Source: Jatrophihabitans sp. GAS493 (GTDB lineage: Bacteria > Actinomycetota > Actinomycetes > Mycobacteriales > Jatrophihabitantaceae). From it: a stretch of 64,000 nt of DNA. The notes under the pieces were generated by a model that saw only the letters and a list, made by a program, of their open reading frames with translations, was not told the DNA's origin and did not search any database. Positions 35,126-44,028 of this stretch are shown here, piece after piece. The first letter of the stretch is position 1. Each line of letters starts with the position of its first letter. Both the position numbers and the translations under genes were made by a program. The stretch lies in contig NZ_LT907982.1 in the NCBI RefSeq assembly GCF_900230215.1, forward strand, positions 1,178,001 through 1,242,000. Direction: 5' to 3'.

Positions 35126-36571
35126 GTGACACCGAAACCCGAAATCTCGAATGTTCTCGCCGGCCGCTACGCATCGACCTCGATCGCGACGATCTGGTCG
35201 CCTGAGCAGAAGATCGTCCTCGAACGGCAGCTCTGGCTGGCCGTCCTGCGCGCCCAGAAGGACCTCGGCGTCGAGGTTCCGGATGGTGCGATCGAGGACT
35301 ACCAGCGGGTCATCGATCAGGGTGTGGCCGCCGTCGACACCGCGTCGATCACCGAGCGGGAACGGGTCACCAAGCACGATGTGAAGGCCCGCATCGAGGA
35401 GTTCGCCGCGCTGGCCGGGCACGAGCAGATCCACAAGGGGATGACCAGTCGCGACCTCACCGAGAACGTCGAGCAGCTGCAGATCCTCTCCTCGCTGCAG
35501 GTTATCCGTAGTAAAACATTGGCTGTTCTCGCGCGCTTGGCTCGGCGAGCCAGCGAGTACGAGGCGCTGGTGATGGCCGGACGCTCCCACAATGTGGCCG
35601 CCCAGGCCACCACGCTGGGGAAGCGTTTCGCGTCGGCCGCCGAGGAGTTGATGATCGCCGTCGAGCGCGTCGACGATCTCATCGCCCGCTACCCGCTGCG
35701 GGGTATCAAGGGGCCGGTGGGCACTGCGCAGGACATGCTCGATCTCCTCGACGGTGACCTGGAGAAGCTCGCCACGCTGGAGCAGCGGGTGGCCGAACAT
35801 CTCGGCTTCAGCGCGGTCTTCATCAGCGTTGGACAGGTCTACCCGCGCTCACTCGACTTCGACGTCGTCTCCGCATTGGTGCAACTGGCGGCCGGTCCCT
35901 CGTCGCTGGCCAAGACGATCCGGCTCATGGCCGGCCTGGAACTGGTCACCGAAGGGTTCCGTCCGGGGCAGGTCGGCTCGAGCGCCATGCCGCACAAGAT
36001 GAACACCCGTTCGGCCGAGCGGATCAACGGATTTGCCGTAATTATCAGGGGATACTCGTCCATGGTCGGCGAGCTCGCGGGTGACCAGTGGAACGAGGGA
36101 GACGTCTCCTGCTCGGTGGTGCGGCGGGTTGCCCTGCCGGATGCCTTCTTCGCCATCGACGGACTGCTGGAGACCACGCTCACCGTCCTCGACGACTTCG
36201 GGGCCTACCCAGCCGTCATCGAACGTGAGCTGGACCGATACCTGCCCTTCCTGGCCACCACCAAGGTGCTGATCGCCGCCGTGCGGGCCGGCGTGGGTCG
36301 GGAGGCGGCCCATGAGGCGATCAAGGAGCACGCCGTCGCCGTGGCGCTCGGGATGCGCGAGCAGGGTTCACCGGCCAACGATCTCTTCGCGCGCCTGTCC
36401 GCCGATCCGCGGCTGGGGCTGTCGAGTGCCGACCTGGATGCCCTGCTGGCTGAGCCGCTCTCCTTCACCGGCGCGGCGCAGACCCAGGTGGCGGAGGTCG
36501 TCGCCGCCGTCGATGAGGTGCTGGCCACCGACCCAGCTGCGGCCAAGTATCAGCCGGAGCCGATCTTCTAA
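35126..36571 (+). CDS. purB: Adenylosuccinate lyase
   Basis: Fumarase/aspartase-superfamily lyase acting twice in purine synthesis (SAICAR to AICAR, adenylosuccinate to AMP). The 481-residue, long-type enzyme contains GMTSRDLTENVEQLQ, AGRSHNVAAQATTLGKR and the family signature SSAMPHKMNTRSAERI. GTG 35126 fits the start of the fold (PKPEISNVLAGRYAS); GACAAT lies eight bases upstream, so the mRNA may be leaderless. TTG 35117 is an alternative start. Confidence 0.97.
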   Translation: MTPKPEISNVLAGRYASTSIATIWSPEQKIVLERQLWLAVLRAQKDLGVEVPDGAIEDYQRVIDQGVAAVDTASITERERVTKHDVKARIEEFAALAGHEQIHKGMTSRDLTENVEQLQILSSLQVIRSKTLAVLARLARRASEYEALVMAGRSHNVAAQATTLGKRFASAAEELMIAVERVDDLIARYPLRGIKGPVGTAQDMLDLLDGDLEKLATLEQRVAEHLGFSAVFISVGQVYPRSLDFDVVSALVQLAAGPSSLAKTIRLMAGLELVTEGFRPGQVGSSAMPHKMNTRSAERINGFAVIIRGYSSMVGELAGDQWNEGDVSCSVVRRVALPDAFFAIDGLLETTLTVLDDFGAYPAVIERELDRYLPFLATTKVLIAAVRAGVGREAAHEAIKEHAVAVALGMREQGSPANDLFARLSADPRLGLSSADLDALLAEPLSFTGAAQTQVAEVVAAVDEVLATDPAAAKYQPEPIF

Positions 36572-36575
36572 CGGG

Positions 36576-37814
36576 TCAGAGGGTCCACTCGGTGGGGCGG
36601 TCCAGCGCGGGGCGGGGCAGGCCGAGCGCCGCGATAACCTGCTCCACGCTCATCCGGATCGGCGCACTGTGATCGACCGGGAGCTGGCGGCCGGGGAAGA
36701 CGTGCAGCCAGTCACCTGACGGCACGTTCTCGACGAAGCTGACCAGGCCGGTCTTGCGGTACAGCGGCCGGACGTCGGCCAGGCCGAGACGGACCAGACT
36801 CGGCAGGCGCGCGATACCGGCCAGCACTGACGGAACCAGGGCGATCGCGAAGTAGGTCGCGACCGATCCGTCGCTGCCGACCGAGCGGACCTCGCGCCAG
36901 TCGTCGCGCGGCACGGGGGTGACGCGCCAGGTCTGGCCATGCCAGCGGGCGAGCAGTTCGCGGGCCTGCCGGTTCGGGCTGATAAGGGTCACCTCGCGGG
37001 CCTGCTGCCACCGGGGCACCGCCCGCAGCCCGACGACCGTAGCTATCGCCAGGCCGAGGTTCGGCAGCAGGTCGCCGCCCACCGGCGCAATCAGCGGCAC
37101 CAGCGCGATCGCCAGCAGCTGCGGCGTGCTCGGAAGTAGAAACGCCCGCCAACTGCGTCCCGGCCCGTCCATCGGGGTCAGCCGGACCGCCAGCAGAATC
37201 GCGACCACCGACCAGACGGTCACCGCAATAAGCCGGCCTCCCGACTGGGGGTAGCCGAAGGTCAGGGCGACGAAGAGGAGCCAGTAGAGCGTGCGCGTGA
37301 CGATGATCATGCGTGCCGTCGGAGGCCGCTTGGCCAGGAAACGCGGGTGCTTCACGTCCTCGAGTTCCGAGAGCGGGTGCTCGGTGTACATCTGTTCTAC
37401 ATCGCGGAAGATCGTGACCTCCGGGTGCACCGACGCGACCTCGGCGACCACCTCGCGCGGCACGTCCACCGGCAGATAGAGCGCCTCGATCCGGGAGAAC
37501 TCCGCCCGCACCCCGCGAGAGCCGGCGATCAGCTGCCCCCAGCAGGAGACCACAGCGGTAACCGTGCCGGTGATGCCGGTGCGCTGGGTGATCCAGGCCG
37601 GGTCGAGGTAGGCGTAGAAGCCGCACGTGCAGTCGGTCGCCGGCGCGTCATGGGAGAAGCCACGTATGCAGCGGGCGGTGTTCTTCCCCGGACTCCATGG
37701 CGCGTCCGATCCGCCTACCGGAAAGAGATTGCCGTCGTCGCTGAGCCCGAAGGAGCGAACCGCGTGGATCTCGCCGACCAGCGGTTCGACGGTGTCGGCG
37801 GCGAAGCCTCGCAT
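36576..37814 (-). CDS. Four-helix membrane protein with N-terminal Cys-containing domain
   Basis: 412-residue protein of unknown function. The soluble N-terminal part (about 150 residues) has a conspicuous NTARCIRGFSHDAPATDC followed by TCGFYAYLDP; this spaced Cys/His cluster looks like a metal or cofactor site. Four hydrophobic segments (about residues 168-275) follow, then a soluble C-terminal domain of about 130 residues. It is convergent with purB and lies 15 nt downstream of the small basic-protein gene at 37830, so the two are probably co-transcribed. I recognise no family. Confidence 0.65.
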   Translation of the reverse strand: MRGFAADTVEPLVGEIHAVRSFGLSDDGNLFPVGGSDAPWSPGKNTARCIRGFSHDAPATDCTCGFYAYLDPAWITQRTGITGTVTAVVSCWGQLIAGSRGVRAEFSRIEALYLPVDVPREVVAEVASVHPEVTIFRDVEQMYTEHPLSELEDVKHPRFLAKRPPTARMIIVTRTLYWLLFVALTFGYPQSGGRLIAVTVWSVVAILLAVRLTPMDGPGRSWRAFLLPSTPQLLAIALVPLIAPVGGDLLPNLGLAIATVVGLRAVPRWQQAREVTLISPNRQARELLARWHGQTWRVTPVPRDDWREVRSVGSDGSVATYFAIALVPSVLAGIARLPSLVRLGLADVRPLYRKTGLVSFVENVPSGDWLHVFPGRQLPVDHSAPIRMSVEQVIAALGLPRPALDRPTEWTL

Positions 37815-37829
37815 GCTGGGGCGCTATCG

Positions 37830-37985
37830 CTAGCTGGGGGTTGAGGCAGGTTCCGCCGGTTCGCGAACCGGTTCGGACGGCGACTCGGACGGAGTGGTGG
37901 CCGGGACCTGCCGCGGCTCGCTGTGGCTCGGGTCGCCACTGGGCAGCACCTCGATGCGGCGCTTCTTACGACCGATGTTGCCCAT
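37830..37985 (-). CDS. Small basic/Pro-rich actinobacterial protein (starts MGNIGRKKRR)
   Basis: 51-residue protein. The N-terminus MGNIGRKKRRIEVLP is strongly basic; the rest is an acidic, Pro/Ser/Glu-rich tail. Similar tiny proteins with this type of N-terminus are, from memory, common in actinobacteria, but their function is unknown. The ATG has GAGAG seven bases upstream. The reading frame was checked base by base. It is upstream of, and probably co-transcribed with, the membrane protein gene at 36576. Confidence 0.7.
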   Translation of the reverse strand: MGNIGRKKRRIEVLPSGDPSHSEPRQVPATTPSESPSEPVREPAEPASTPS

Positions 37986-38052
37986 GCGTCACTCTCTAAT
38001 CAATCTGCCCGCCCAGTCAACTGGTGACCGGCCGGGTCGGTGGCTGACGCCG

Positions 38053-38349
38053 CTAGCTGGCCGAGCGGTGGCTGCCCGGGAACGACTGATCGGTCTTCAC
38101 CTGCGGCCACTCGTTGACGACCTGATCCAGGAAATCGTCCACGTCACCGGTGTCGTACCCGCGCTTGCCGATCGGCGGCTTGCGGAACTGGGCCTTCCGC
38201 ACGTCGTCGGCGGTCATCGAGGCACCGGCCGGGTCGCGGAAGAAGCGCTCGAGTCGCTCGAGCAGGTCGTCGACGTCATCCTCGTCGTATCCACGCTTGC
38301 CCAAAGGCGGCTTGCGGAACGCGATGTAGTGGATCTCGCTTGGCGTCAT
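38053..38349 (-). CDS. DivIVA-like domain protein with duplicated motif
   Basis: 98-residue protein made of two copies of a DivIVA N-terminal-like segment: IHYIAFRKPPLGKRGYDEDD (about residue 6) and KAQFRKPPIGKRGYDTGDVD (about residue 53), each followed by an [DE]-D-V-D-D-[LF]-L helix start. In DivIVA/Wag31 this segment binds curved membrane and is followed by a long coiled coil; here no coiled coil follows. A role in polar growth or division is possible but unproven. AATGAT ends six bases before the ATG, so translation is probably leaderless. Confidence 0.8.
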   Translation of the reverse strand: MTPSEIHYIAFRKPPLGKRGYDEDDVDDLLERLERFFRDPAGASMTADDVRKAQFRKPPIGKRGYDTGDVDDFLDQVVNEWPQVKTDQSFPGSHRSAS

Positions 38350-38355
38350 GCCTCA

Positions 38356-38361
38356 ATCATT
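38356..38361 (-). promoter_or_regulatory. -10 box (AATGAT) of leaderless DivIVA-like gene
   Basis: AATGAT on the minus strand is followed by six bases and ATG 38349. It fits nAnnnT with the recurrent spacing. Confidence 0.4.
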
Positions 38362-38489
38362 CCCGTAAAGATTCCGATGCGCACGTCGAAACCGGCGAAT
38401 CCTCAATGTAACGATTCGCTGTGTGAGCGAATGTGCGCTATACGTGCTCCGGGCCGTGCCCGGGCGCCCGTACCGGGATCCTCGGATGG

Positions 38490-38495
38490 AAGAAT
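38490..38495 (+). promoter_or_regulatory. -10 box (AAGAAT) of leaderless purC
   Basis: AAGAAT is followed by six bases (GCGGCC) and GTG 38502. No SD is present before this GTG. Confidence 0.45.
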
Positions 38496-38501
38496 GCGGC
38501 C

Positions 38502-39386
38502 GTGACCGAACTGACGCATCTGCACACCGGAAAGGTGCGCGACCTCTACGGCGCGCCGGACGGATCGCTGGTGATGGTGGCCAGTGACCGGATCTCGGCC
38601 TACGACTTCATCCTCTCGACGCCGATCCCGGACAAGGGGGCCATCCTCACCGCGCTCTCGGTCTGGTGGTTCGAGCAACTGGCCGACCTGGCCCCGAATC
38701 ACCTCATCAGCGTCGACTCCCCGCTGATCCCGCCGAAGTGGCGGGGACGGGCAATGCTCTGCCAATCACTGGAGATGGTGAAGGTCGAGTGCGTCGCCCG
38801 CGGTTATCTGACCGGGGGCGGCCTGACTGAGTACGAGGCCTCCGGTTCAGTCTGTGGTCTGCCCCTGGTGTCCGGTCTGGTTGACGGATCCCAGCTGCCG
38901 GAACCGATCTTCACGCCAACCTCGAAAGCCGCCGTCGGCGACCACGACGAGTCGATGACCTTTGACGAGGTCGGCGCGCTGATCGGCGCGGCCGCGGCCG
39001 AGGAGATTCGTGCGCTCACCCTGGCCGTTTACTCCCGTGCCGCCGCCATCGCGGCCCAGGCCGGGGTGATCCTGGCCGACACCAAGATCGAGCTCGGACG
39101 GGATGCGACCGGTCGCCTGGTGATCGCCGACGAGGTGCTGACACCGGATTCGTCGCGCTTCTGGCCGGCCGACGAGTGGAAGCCGGGTCAGCGGCAATCC
39201 TCCTACGACAAGCAGTTCGTGCGGGACTGGCTCACCTCGCCGGCCGCGAACTGGGACCGCCGCAGTGGGGCCGAACCACCGCCGCTGCCCGAGGAGATCG
39301 TGCTGGCCACCCGTGAGCGCTACCTGCAGGCCTATGAGCGCCTCACCGGGCTGCGCTTCGCCGACTGGTCCGCAGCGCACCAGTAA
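38502..39386 (+). CDS. purC: SAICAR synthetase
   Basis: ATP-dependent ligase that joins CAIR and aspartate to give SAICAR. 294 residues. Diagnostic blocks are HTGKVRDLYGAPDGSLVMVA, SDRISAYDFIL, VECVARGYLTGGG and ILADTKIELGRD, with DEVLTPDSSRFWP near the end. GTG 38502 begins the conserved fold and has a leaderless -10. The stop codon is inside a 13-bp exact tandem duplication (39377-39402). Confidence 0.97.
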   Translation: MTELTHLHTGKVRDLYGAPDGSLVMVASDRISAYDFILSTPIPDKGAILTALSVWWFEQLADLAPNHLISVDSPLIPPKWRGRAMLCQSLEMVKVECVARGYLTGGGLTEYEASGSVCGLPLVSGLVDGSQLPEPIFTPTSKAAVGDHDESMTFDEVGALIGAAAAEEIRALTLAVYSRAAAIAAQAGVILADTKIELGRDATGRLVIADEVLTPDSSRFWPADEWKPGQRQSSYDKQFVRDWLTSPAANWDRRSGAEPPPLPEEIVLATRERYLQAYERLTGLRFADWSAAHQ

Positions 39387-39402
39387 TCGGCACCAGTAAT
39401 CG
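39377..39402. repeat. 13-bp tandem duplication spanning the purC stop
   Basis: GCACCAGTAATCG occurs twice head to tail; the first copy contains the purC TAA. Diverged pieces of the same unit continue to about 39455 (CACCAGTAGCGG, CACAGTAGCGG). Confidence 0.7.
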
Positions 39403-39530
39403 GCGCTGGTACCAGTGCACCGGTAGCGGGCACCAGTAGCGGGCACAGTAGCGGTCAGTGCGCCGGTGTGGGGCGTAGCGCCTACAGCCGGCAGATAAGC
39501 TGAACCCACCCGCAGACCGAGGAGTAGCTA

Positions 39531-39761
39531 GTGCCCACCGTGATTGTCGACGTCGTTCTCAAGCCCGAGATCCTTGATCCGCAGGGGCAGGCGATCGTCG
39601 GTGCGCTGGGGCGTCTCGGCGTCAACGGCGTGGTCGCGGTGCGGCAGGGTAAGCACTTCGAGCTGGACGTGGAGGACCACGTCGACGACGAGACGATCGC
39701 CCACCTCAGCCAGACGCTGCTGGCCAACCCGGTGATCGAAGACTTCACCATCCGCCGCTGA
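39531..39761 (+). CDS. purS: FGAM synthase subunit PurS
   Basis: 76-residue accessory subunit of the three-part phosphoribosylformylglycinamidine synthase, bridging PurL and PurQ. Typical sequence: VVLKPEILDPQGQAI, GVNGVVAVRQGKHFEL and LLANPVIEDF. GTG 39531 has GAGGAG nine bases upstream. It precedes purQ, which has its own apparent promoter. Confidence 0.96.
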   Translation: MPTVIVDVVLKPEILDPQGQAIVGALGRLGVNGVVAVRQGKHFELDVEDHVDDETIAHLSQTLLANPVIEDFTIRR

Positions 39762-39820
39762 CCCTGGCCACTTCGAGTGGGCCGGCTCTCGGCGCGGCGC
39801 GGCGAAGTGTGTGGAGCAGG

Positions 39821-39826
39821 TAATCT
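39821..39826 (+). promoter_or_regulatory. -10 box (TAATCT) of leaderless purQ
   Basis: TAATCT, six Gs, then GTG 39833. The G run could also act as an SD, so leaderless and leadered translation are both possible. Confidence 0.5.
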
Positions 39827-39832
39827 GGGGGG

Positions 39833-40531
39833 GTGGCTCAGCGCGTAGGTGTTGTTACGTTTCCCGGCAGTCTCGACGATACCGACGCGTTACGCGCGAT
39901 CCGGATAGCCGGTGGTGAGGCGATCCCGCTGTGGCACGCCGACCCGAGCCTGCACGATGTCGAAGCGGTGGTCCTGCCGGGGGGTTTCTCCTACGGCGAC
40001 TACCTGCGTTGCGGAGCCATCGCCCGCTTCTCCCCGGTGATGGAGGCGATCATCGCCGGGGCCCGTGACGGTCTGCCGGTCCTCGGAATCTGCAATGGGT
40101 TCCAGGTTCTCTGCGAGTCCCACCTGCTTCCGGGGGCGCTGATTCGCAACGACAGCCGCAAGTTCGTCTGTCGCGACCAGCGACTGCGCATCGAGAACGC
40201 GACCAGCGCCTGGACCTCGCACTACGAGGCCGGGCAGGAGATCGTCGTCCCGCTGAAGAACGGCGAGGGTGGCTACGTGGCTGACCAGCACACCCTGGAC
40301 GAGCTGGAGGGCAGCGGTCGGGTCATCGCGCGGTATCTGGAGGACAACCCGAACGGCAGTTACCGCGACATCGCCGGCATCACCAACGACGCCGGCAACG
40401 TCGTCGGGCTGATGCCGCACCCCGAGCACGCCGTCGAGGCGCTCACCGGCCCGACCACCGATGGACTCGGATTCTTCCTCTCGATGGTCGGCGTCAAATC
40501 CCCCAGCGAGAACGAGCAGGTTTCAGCATGA
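39833..40531 (+). CDS. purQ: FGAM synthase, glutaminase subunit PurQ
   Basis: Class I glutamine amidotransferase subunit that supplies ammonia to PurL. 232 residues. The triad is visible: Cys87 in [11 protein letters not shown], with His196 and Glu198 in [10 protein letters not shown]. The N-terminus [12 protein letters not shown] is typical. Its TGA overlaps an ATG (40528-40531) that begins a 28-codon mini-ORF rather than purL, because 83 bp appear to be inserted between purQ and purL. Confidence 0.97.
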   Translation: MAQRVGVVTFPGSLDDTDALRAIRIAGGEAIPLWHADPSLHDVEAVVLPGGFSYGDYLRCGAIARFSPVMEAIIAGARDGLPVLGICNGFQVLCESHLLPGALIRNDSRKFVCRDQRLRIENATSAWTSHYEAGQEIVVPLKNGEGGYVADQHTLDELEGSGRVIARYLEDNPNGSYRDIAGITNDAGNVVGLMPHPEHAVEALTGPTTDGLGFFLSMVGVKSPSENEQVSA

Positions 40532-40614
40532 GTGAGGATCGTAGCGAGGTACGAGTGAGGACCGGAGCTCATGCGGCGATGAGCGCTTGCGCGAAGAGCG
40601 GAGTCTCAGCATGA
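40528..40614 (+). other. 28-codon mini-ORF inside an 83-bp insertion between purQ and purL
   Basis: A frame starting at the ATG that overlaps the purQ stop (ATGA, 40528-40531) ends in a TGA that overlaps the purL ATG (ATGA, 40611-40614). The flanks are duplicated: TTTCAGCATGAGT at 40521-40533 and TCTCAGCATGAGT at 40604-40616, exactly 83 bp apart. The insert contains GCTCAT-GCGGCG-ATGAGC, a small hairpin. It probably preserves translational coupling; whether the peptide has any role is unknown. Confidence 0.55.
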
Positions 40615-42875
40615 GTTCGGCGAACATAGACACGGTCAAGCATGCGAAGAAGAACCCGAAGCATCCGCAGCCCTACGCCGAACTCGGTCTGAAGGACGAC
40701 GAGTACGCGCGGATTCGCGAGATCCTCGGCCGCCGCCCGACCAGTTGCGAGCTGGCTATCTACTCGGTCATGTGGTCGGAGCACTGCAGCTACAAATCCT
40801 CCAAGGTGCACCTGCGCCAGTTCGGCGACAAGGCCCCGGAGACCGACGTGCTCCTGGTCGGCATGGGCGAGAACGCCGGGGTGGTCGACGTCGGTGACGG
40901 CTGGGCGGTGACCTTCAAGATCGAGTCGCACAACCACCCGAGTTACGTCGAGCCGCATCAGGGCGCGGCCACCGGCGTCGGCGGCATCGTGCGCGACATC
41001 CTCACCATGGGCGCCCGCCCGATCGCGGTGATGGACTCGCTGCGCTTCGGTCGCGCTGAGGCCACCGACACTGCGCGGGTGCTCCCCGGCGTGGTCAGCG
41101 GAGTCGGCAGCTACGGCAACTGCCTGGGCCTGCCGAACATCGGCGGCGAGGTCGTCTTCGACGACTCCTACATCGGCAACCCGCTGGTCAACGCGCTCTG
41201 CGTCGGTGTACTGCAGGCCAGCGGCATCAAGCTGGCCAAGGCCGACGGCGTCGGCAACAAAGTGGTCCTCTTCGGCGCCCGCACCGGCGGCGACGGGATC
41301 GGCGGCGCATCGGTGCTGGCCAGCGCCACCTTCGACACCGAGGGCGTGACCAAGCGCCCGTCCGTGCAGGTGGGCGACCCATTCGCCGAGAAGGTGCTCA
41401 TCGAGTGCTGCCTGGAGATCTTCGCCGCTGACCTGGTCGTCGGTATCCAGGACCTCGGCGCCGCCGGGCTCTCCTGCGCCACCACCGAACTCGCCGCCGG
41501 TGGCACCGGCGGCATGGACGTCGACCTCGACCTGGCTCCCCTGCGTGACTACACACTGGCTCCGGAAGAGATTCTGATGAGCGAGTCGCAGGAGCGGATG
41601 ATGGCCGTCGTCACGCCGGAGAAGCTGGACGCATTCCTCACCATCTGCGAGAAGTGGGATGTGCTGGCCACCGTCATTGGAACGGTCACCGACACCGGCC
41701 GGCTGCGGATGAAGTGGCACGGCGACCTCATCGTCGACATACCCCCGCGTACCGCCGCGCATGACGGGCCGGTCTACAGCCGCCCGATCGAGCGCCCCTA
41801 CGACCAGGACATCCTCACCGAGCACCACGGCGACGATCTGCGCCGCCCGCGAAACGGCGACGAGCTGCGAGCCACTCTGGTCCGGATGGTCGCCTCGCCG
41901 AACCTGGCGGACAAGTCCTGGATCACCGACCAGTACGACCGCTACGTGCGGGGCAACACGGTGCTGGCCCAACCACAGGACTCCGGCATGGTGCGGCTGA
42001 GTGACGACACGCTGCGCGGAATCGCGCTCGCCACCGACGGCAACGGCCGCTACACCCGCCTCGACCCGTACGCCGGAGCACAGCTCGCGCTGTCGGAGGC
42101 CTACCGCAACGTCGCGACTACCGGTGCCCGTCCGTTGGCGGTGACCAACTGCCTGAACTTCGGTTCGCCGGAGGACCCGGCCGTCATGTGGCAGTTCAGC
42201 GAAGCGGTCCGCGGGCTCGCCGACGGCTGCCAGCAGTTGGGCATTCCGGTGACCGGCGGCAACGTCAGCTTCTACAACCAGACCGGTTCCACGGCCATCC
42301 TCCCGACGCCGGTCATCGGCGTGCTGGGGGTCATCGACGATGTCACGCGGCGCACCAAGGCCGAGTTCGACAGCGACGGTGCCCTCGTCTACCTGCTCGG
42401 CGATACCCGCGACGAGTTCGGCGGCTCGGAGTGGATGGCGGTCGTGCACGGCTTCCTCGGTGGAAAGCCGCCGGCGGTCGACCTGGAGCGGGAGCGGCTG
42501 CTGGCCGACATCCTGATCAACTCCTCGCGAGACGGCCTGATCGATTCGGCGCATGACCTCTCCGACGGCGGCCTGGCGCAGGCCCTGGTCGAGTCAGCCA
42601 TCGCCAATGACTACGGCGTGCGGGTGGTGGTGCCCGACGGGCTCGACCCCTTCGTCTTCCTCTTCTCCGAGTCGGCCGGGCGGGCGATCGTCTCGGTCCC
42701 GCGCAGCGAGGAGATCCGGTTCACTGACATGTGCACCGCCCGCGGCCTGCCCGCGACCCGCATCGGTGTCATCGACGTGCTCTCCGGCGAACTCGAGGTG
42801 CAGGATCAGTTCACGGTCTCTCTGCGTGAGCTTCGCGACAGCTGGACCGGTACGCTCCCGGCTCTCTTCGAGTAG
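40611..42875 (+). CDS. purL: FGAM synthase, large subunit PurL
   Basis: Small-type PurL (754 residues), the ATP-dependent subunit converting FGAR to FGAM together with PurS and PurQ. Conserved blocks are [62 protein letters not shown] and [15 protein letters not shown] 40611 has GGAG about ten bases upstream and begins the conserved N-terminus. It follows the mini-ORF with an ATGA overlap. Confidence 0.97.
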   Translation: MSSANIDTVKHAKKNPKHPQPYAELGLKDDEYARIREILGRRPTSCELAIYSVMWSEHCSYKSSKVHLRQFGDKAPETDVLLVGMGENAGVVDVGDGWAVTFKIESHNHPSYVEPHQGAATGVGGIVRDILTMGARPIAVMDSLRFGRAEATDTARVLPGVVSGVGSYGNCLGLPNIGGEVVFDDSYIGNPLVNALCVGVLQASGIKLAKADGVGNKVVLFGARTGGDGIGGASVLASATFDTEGVTKRPSVQVGDPFAEKVLIECCLEIFAADLVVGIQDLGAAGLSCATTELAAGGTGGMDVDLDLAPLRDYTLAPEEILMSESQERMMAVVTPEKLDAFLTICEKWDVLATVIGTVTDTGRLRMKWHGDLIVDIPPRTAAHDGPVYSRPIERPYDQDILTEHHGDDLRRPRNGDELRATLVRMVASPNLADKSWITDQYDRYVRGNTVLAQPQDSGMVRLSDDTLRGIALATDGNGRYTRLDPYAGAQLALSEAYRNVATTGARPLAVTNCLNFGSPEDPAVMWQFSEAVRGLADGCQQLGIPVTGGNVSFYNQTGSTAILPTPVIGVLGVIDDVTRRTKAEFDSDGALVYLLGDTRDEFGGSEWMAVVHGFLGGKPPAVDLERERLLADILINSSRDGLIDSAHDLSDGGLAQALVESAIANDYGVRVVVPDGLDPFVFLFSESAGRAIVSVPRSEEIRFTDMCTARGLPATRIGVIDVLSGELEVQDQFTVSLRELRDSWTGTLPALFE

Positions 42876-42922
42876 CCGGAACCGCCGTCTGTGAGTCCAA
42901 CGTTAAACGTCGTGAGCGCTGA

Positions 42923-43726
42923 GTGAGTCGAAAGGACGGTCAGGCCCGGCCGGAATCGGCCTACGCCGCCACCGCCGACGCCTTCGTCGCCCAGTGGGAG
43001 CTGACCCTGCAGTGGCTTGAGCGGCTCGCGCCCGAGTCGTTCTCGGTCGCCTCGGTACTGCCGGAGTGGGACGTGCGGCAGCTCACCGCGCACCTCATAC
43101 TGGTGCGACGCGGTCTCGTCGAGCGGCTCACCTCACGCAGCGACGAGGCACCGACACCGTTGCCCGCTTACCTGCGCCGTTACCAGGATGCGGCGGGGCA
43201 TATCGGGGCGCGGACGGACGCGGTCGCCGACGACCGCACGCCGCAAGACCTGCTGACCGAGCTTCGTTCGGCTCCCGATCCCCGCCCGCAGCTCTCCGAG
43301 GTCGGTCCGGCTACCGTGCTGCGGGGCGGTCGCGGCCCAATCCGAGCCGACGATTGGCTGCTGACCCGGCTGATCGAGCTGGTCGTGCACAGTGACGATC
43401 TCTCCCAGTCGCTGCCCGGGCTGCCGCCCATCCAACTGCAGCGCAGTGCCCTGGCGACGGTCACCCGGACGCTGGCCGAGATGCTGGTGCGAGAGGCTCC
43501 CGGACGATCGGTGGAGGTGCGGGTGCCCCCGTTCGTCGCGGTGCAGGCCATCAGCGGACCGAGGCACACGCGCGGGACGCCACCTAATGTAGTCGAGATG
43601 TCACCCTTGGTATGGATGCGATTGGCCGCCGGCCGTATCGGCTGGGACGCGGTCGCCGCCTCTGGAGCGGTTCGGGCCAGCGGCTCGCGGGCGTCGCTGG
43701 CTGAGCACCTGCCGCTATTTACGTAA
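42923..43726 (+). CDS. MDMPI-fold (maleylpyruvate isomerase family) protein with C-terminal SCP-like domain
   Basis: 267-residue protein. The N-terminal mycothiol-dependent DinB-like fold shows LPEWDVRQLTAHLILVRRGL and ELVVHSDDLSQSL, whose His residues are at metal-ligand positions. The C-terminal part (RVPPFVAVQAISG ... VWMRLAAGRIGW) resembles the sterol-carrier-like domain often fused to it. From memory, a similar gene stands just before purF in Mycobacterium tuberculosis; here a lipid cluster lies in between. The start GTG 42923 lacks a good SD. Substrate unknown. Confidence 0.8.
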   Translation: MSRKDGQARPESAYAATADAFVAQWELTLQWLERLAPESFSVASVLPEWDVRQLTAHLILVRRGLVERLTSRSDEAPTPLPAYLRRYQDAAGHIGARTDAVADDRTPQDLLTELRSAPDPRPQLSEVGPATVLRGGRGPIRADDWLLTRLIELVVHSDDLSQSLPGLPPIQLQRSALATVTRTLAEMLVREAPGRSVEVRVPPFVAVQAISGPRHTRGTPPNVVEMSPLVWMRLAAGRIGWDAVAASGAVRASGSRASLAEHLPLFT

Positions 43727-44028
43727 TTAACTATAACTTACTTACAGTTACTAACTGATAAGCGTTCTTGTCAATTGGTGCGGATAAAAACTAGCACGTA
43801 TCTAACCCCCGGCATCCCCCGGCTTTTGTCCAGATTTGATGGCATTCAGGGCACCGTGGGTGAGCGTTTTGCGCCGTCGTGTGCCCAATGTGAAGGCGTC
43901 GAATAAGCCGACTCGTCAACGATTGACAGGTTTGTCGCCGCGCCGTAGTTTACTGCCCAGTAGCCAGAATTGCGTGACATCGGTTACTAAGTACCGGCAG
44001 CAACTGAAAAATCGTGAACGGGGGTTCC
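43727..44028. other. AT-rich intergenic region before the lipid locus
   Basis: About 300 bp without a gene. The first 100 bp (43727-43830) are strikingly AT-rich compared with the surroundings, with runs such as TAATTAACTATAACTT. It separates the MDMPI-fold gene from the acyl-AMP ligase gene and carries its promoter at 43923-43951. TTGTCA near 43769 may be part of a second promoter. No terminator hairpin was seen. Confidence 0.6.
43923..43951 (+). promoter_or_regulatory. Near-consensus sigma-70 promoter of the FAAL-PKS-AccD-PPTase operon
   Basis: TTGACA (43923-43928), a 17-bp spacer and TAGTTT (43946-43951). The -35 is the exact consensus and the -10 fits TAnnnT. The transcript would start near 43958 and have a 5' UTR of about 70 nt before ATG 44029, unlike the leaderless purine genes. 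Confidence 0.7.

Noticed and set aside
40569-42554. 661-codon open frame on the minus strand opposite purL
   Set aside because: Purely a GC-rich shadow: its residues (His/Gly/Arg/Val-rich) have no domain, and purL on the other strand is unambiguous.
42912-42926. Four-codon frame GTG AGC GCT GAG TGA overlapping the start of the MDMPI-fold gene
   Set aside because: Too short to judge; such overlaps arise by chance whenever a gene starts GTGA.
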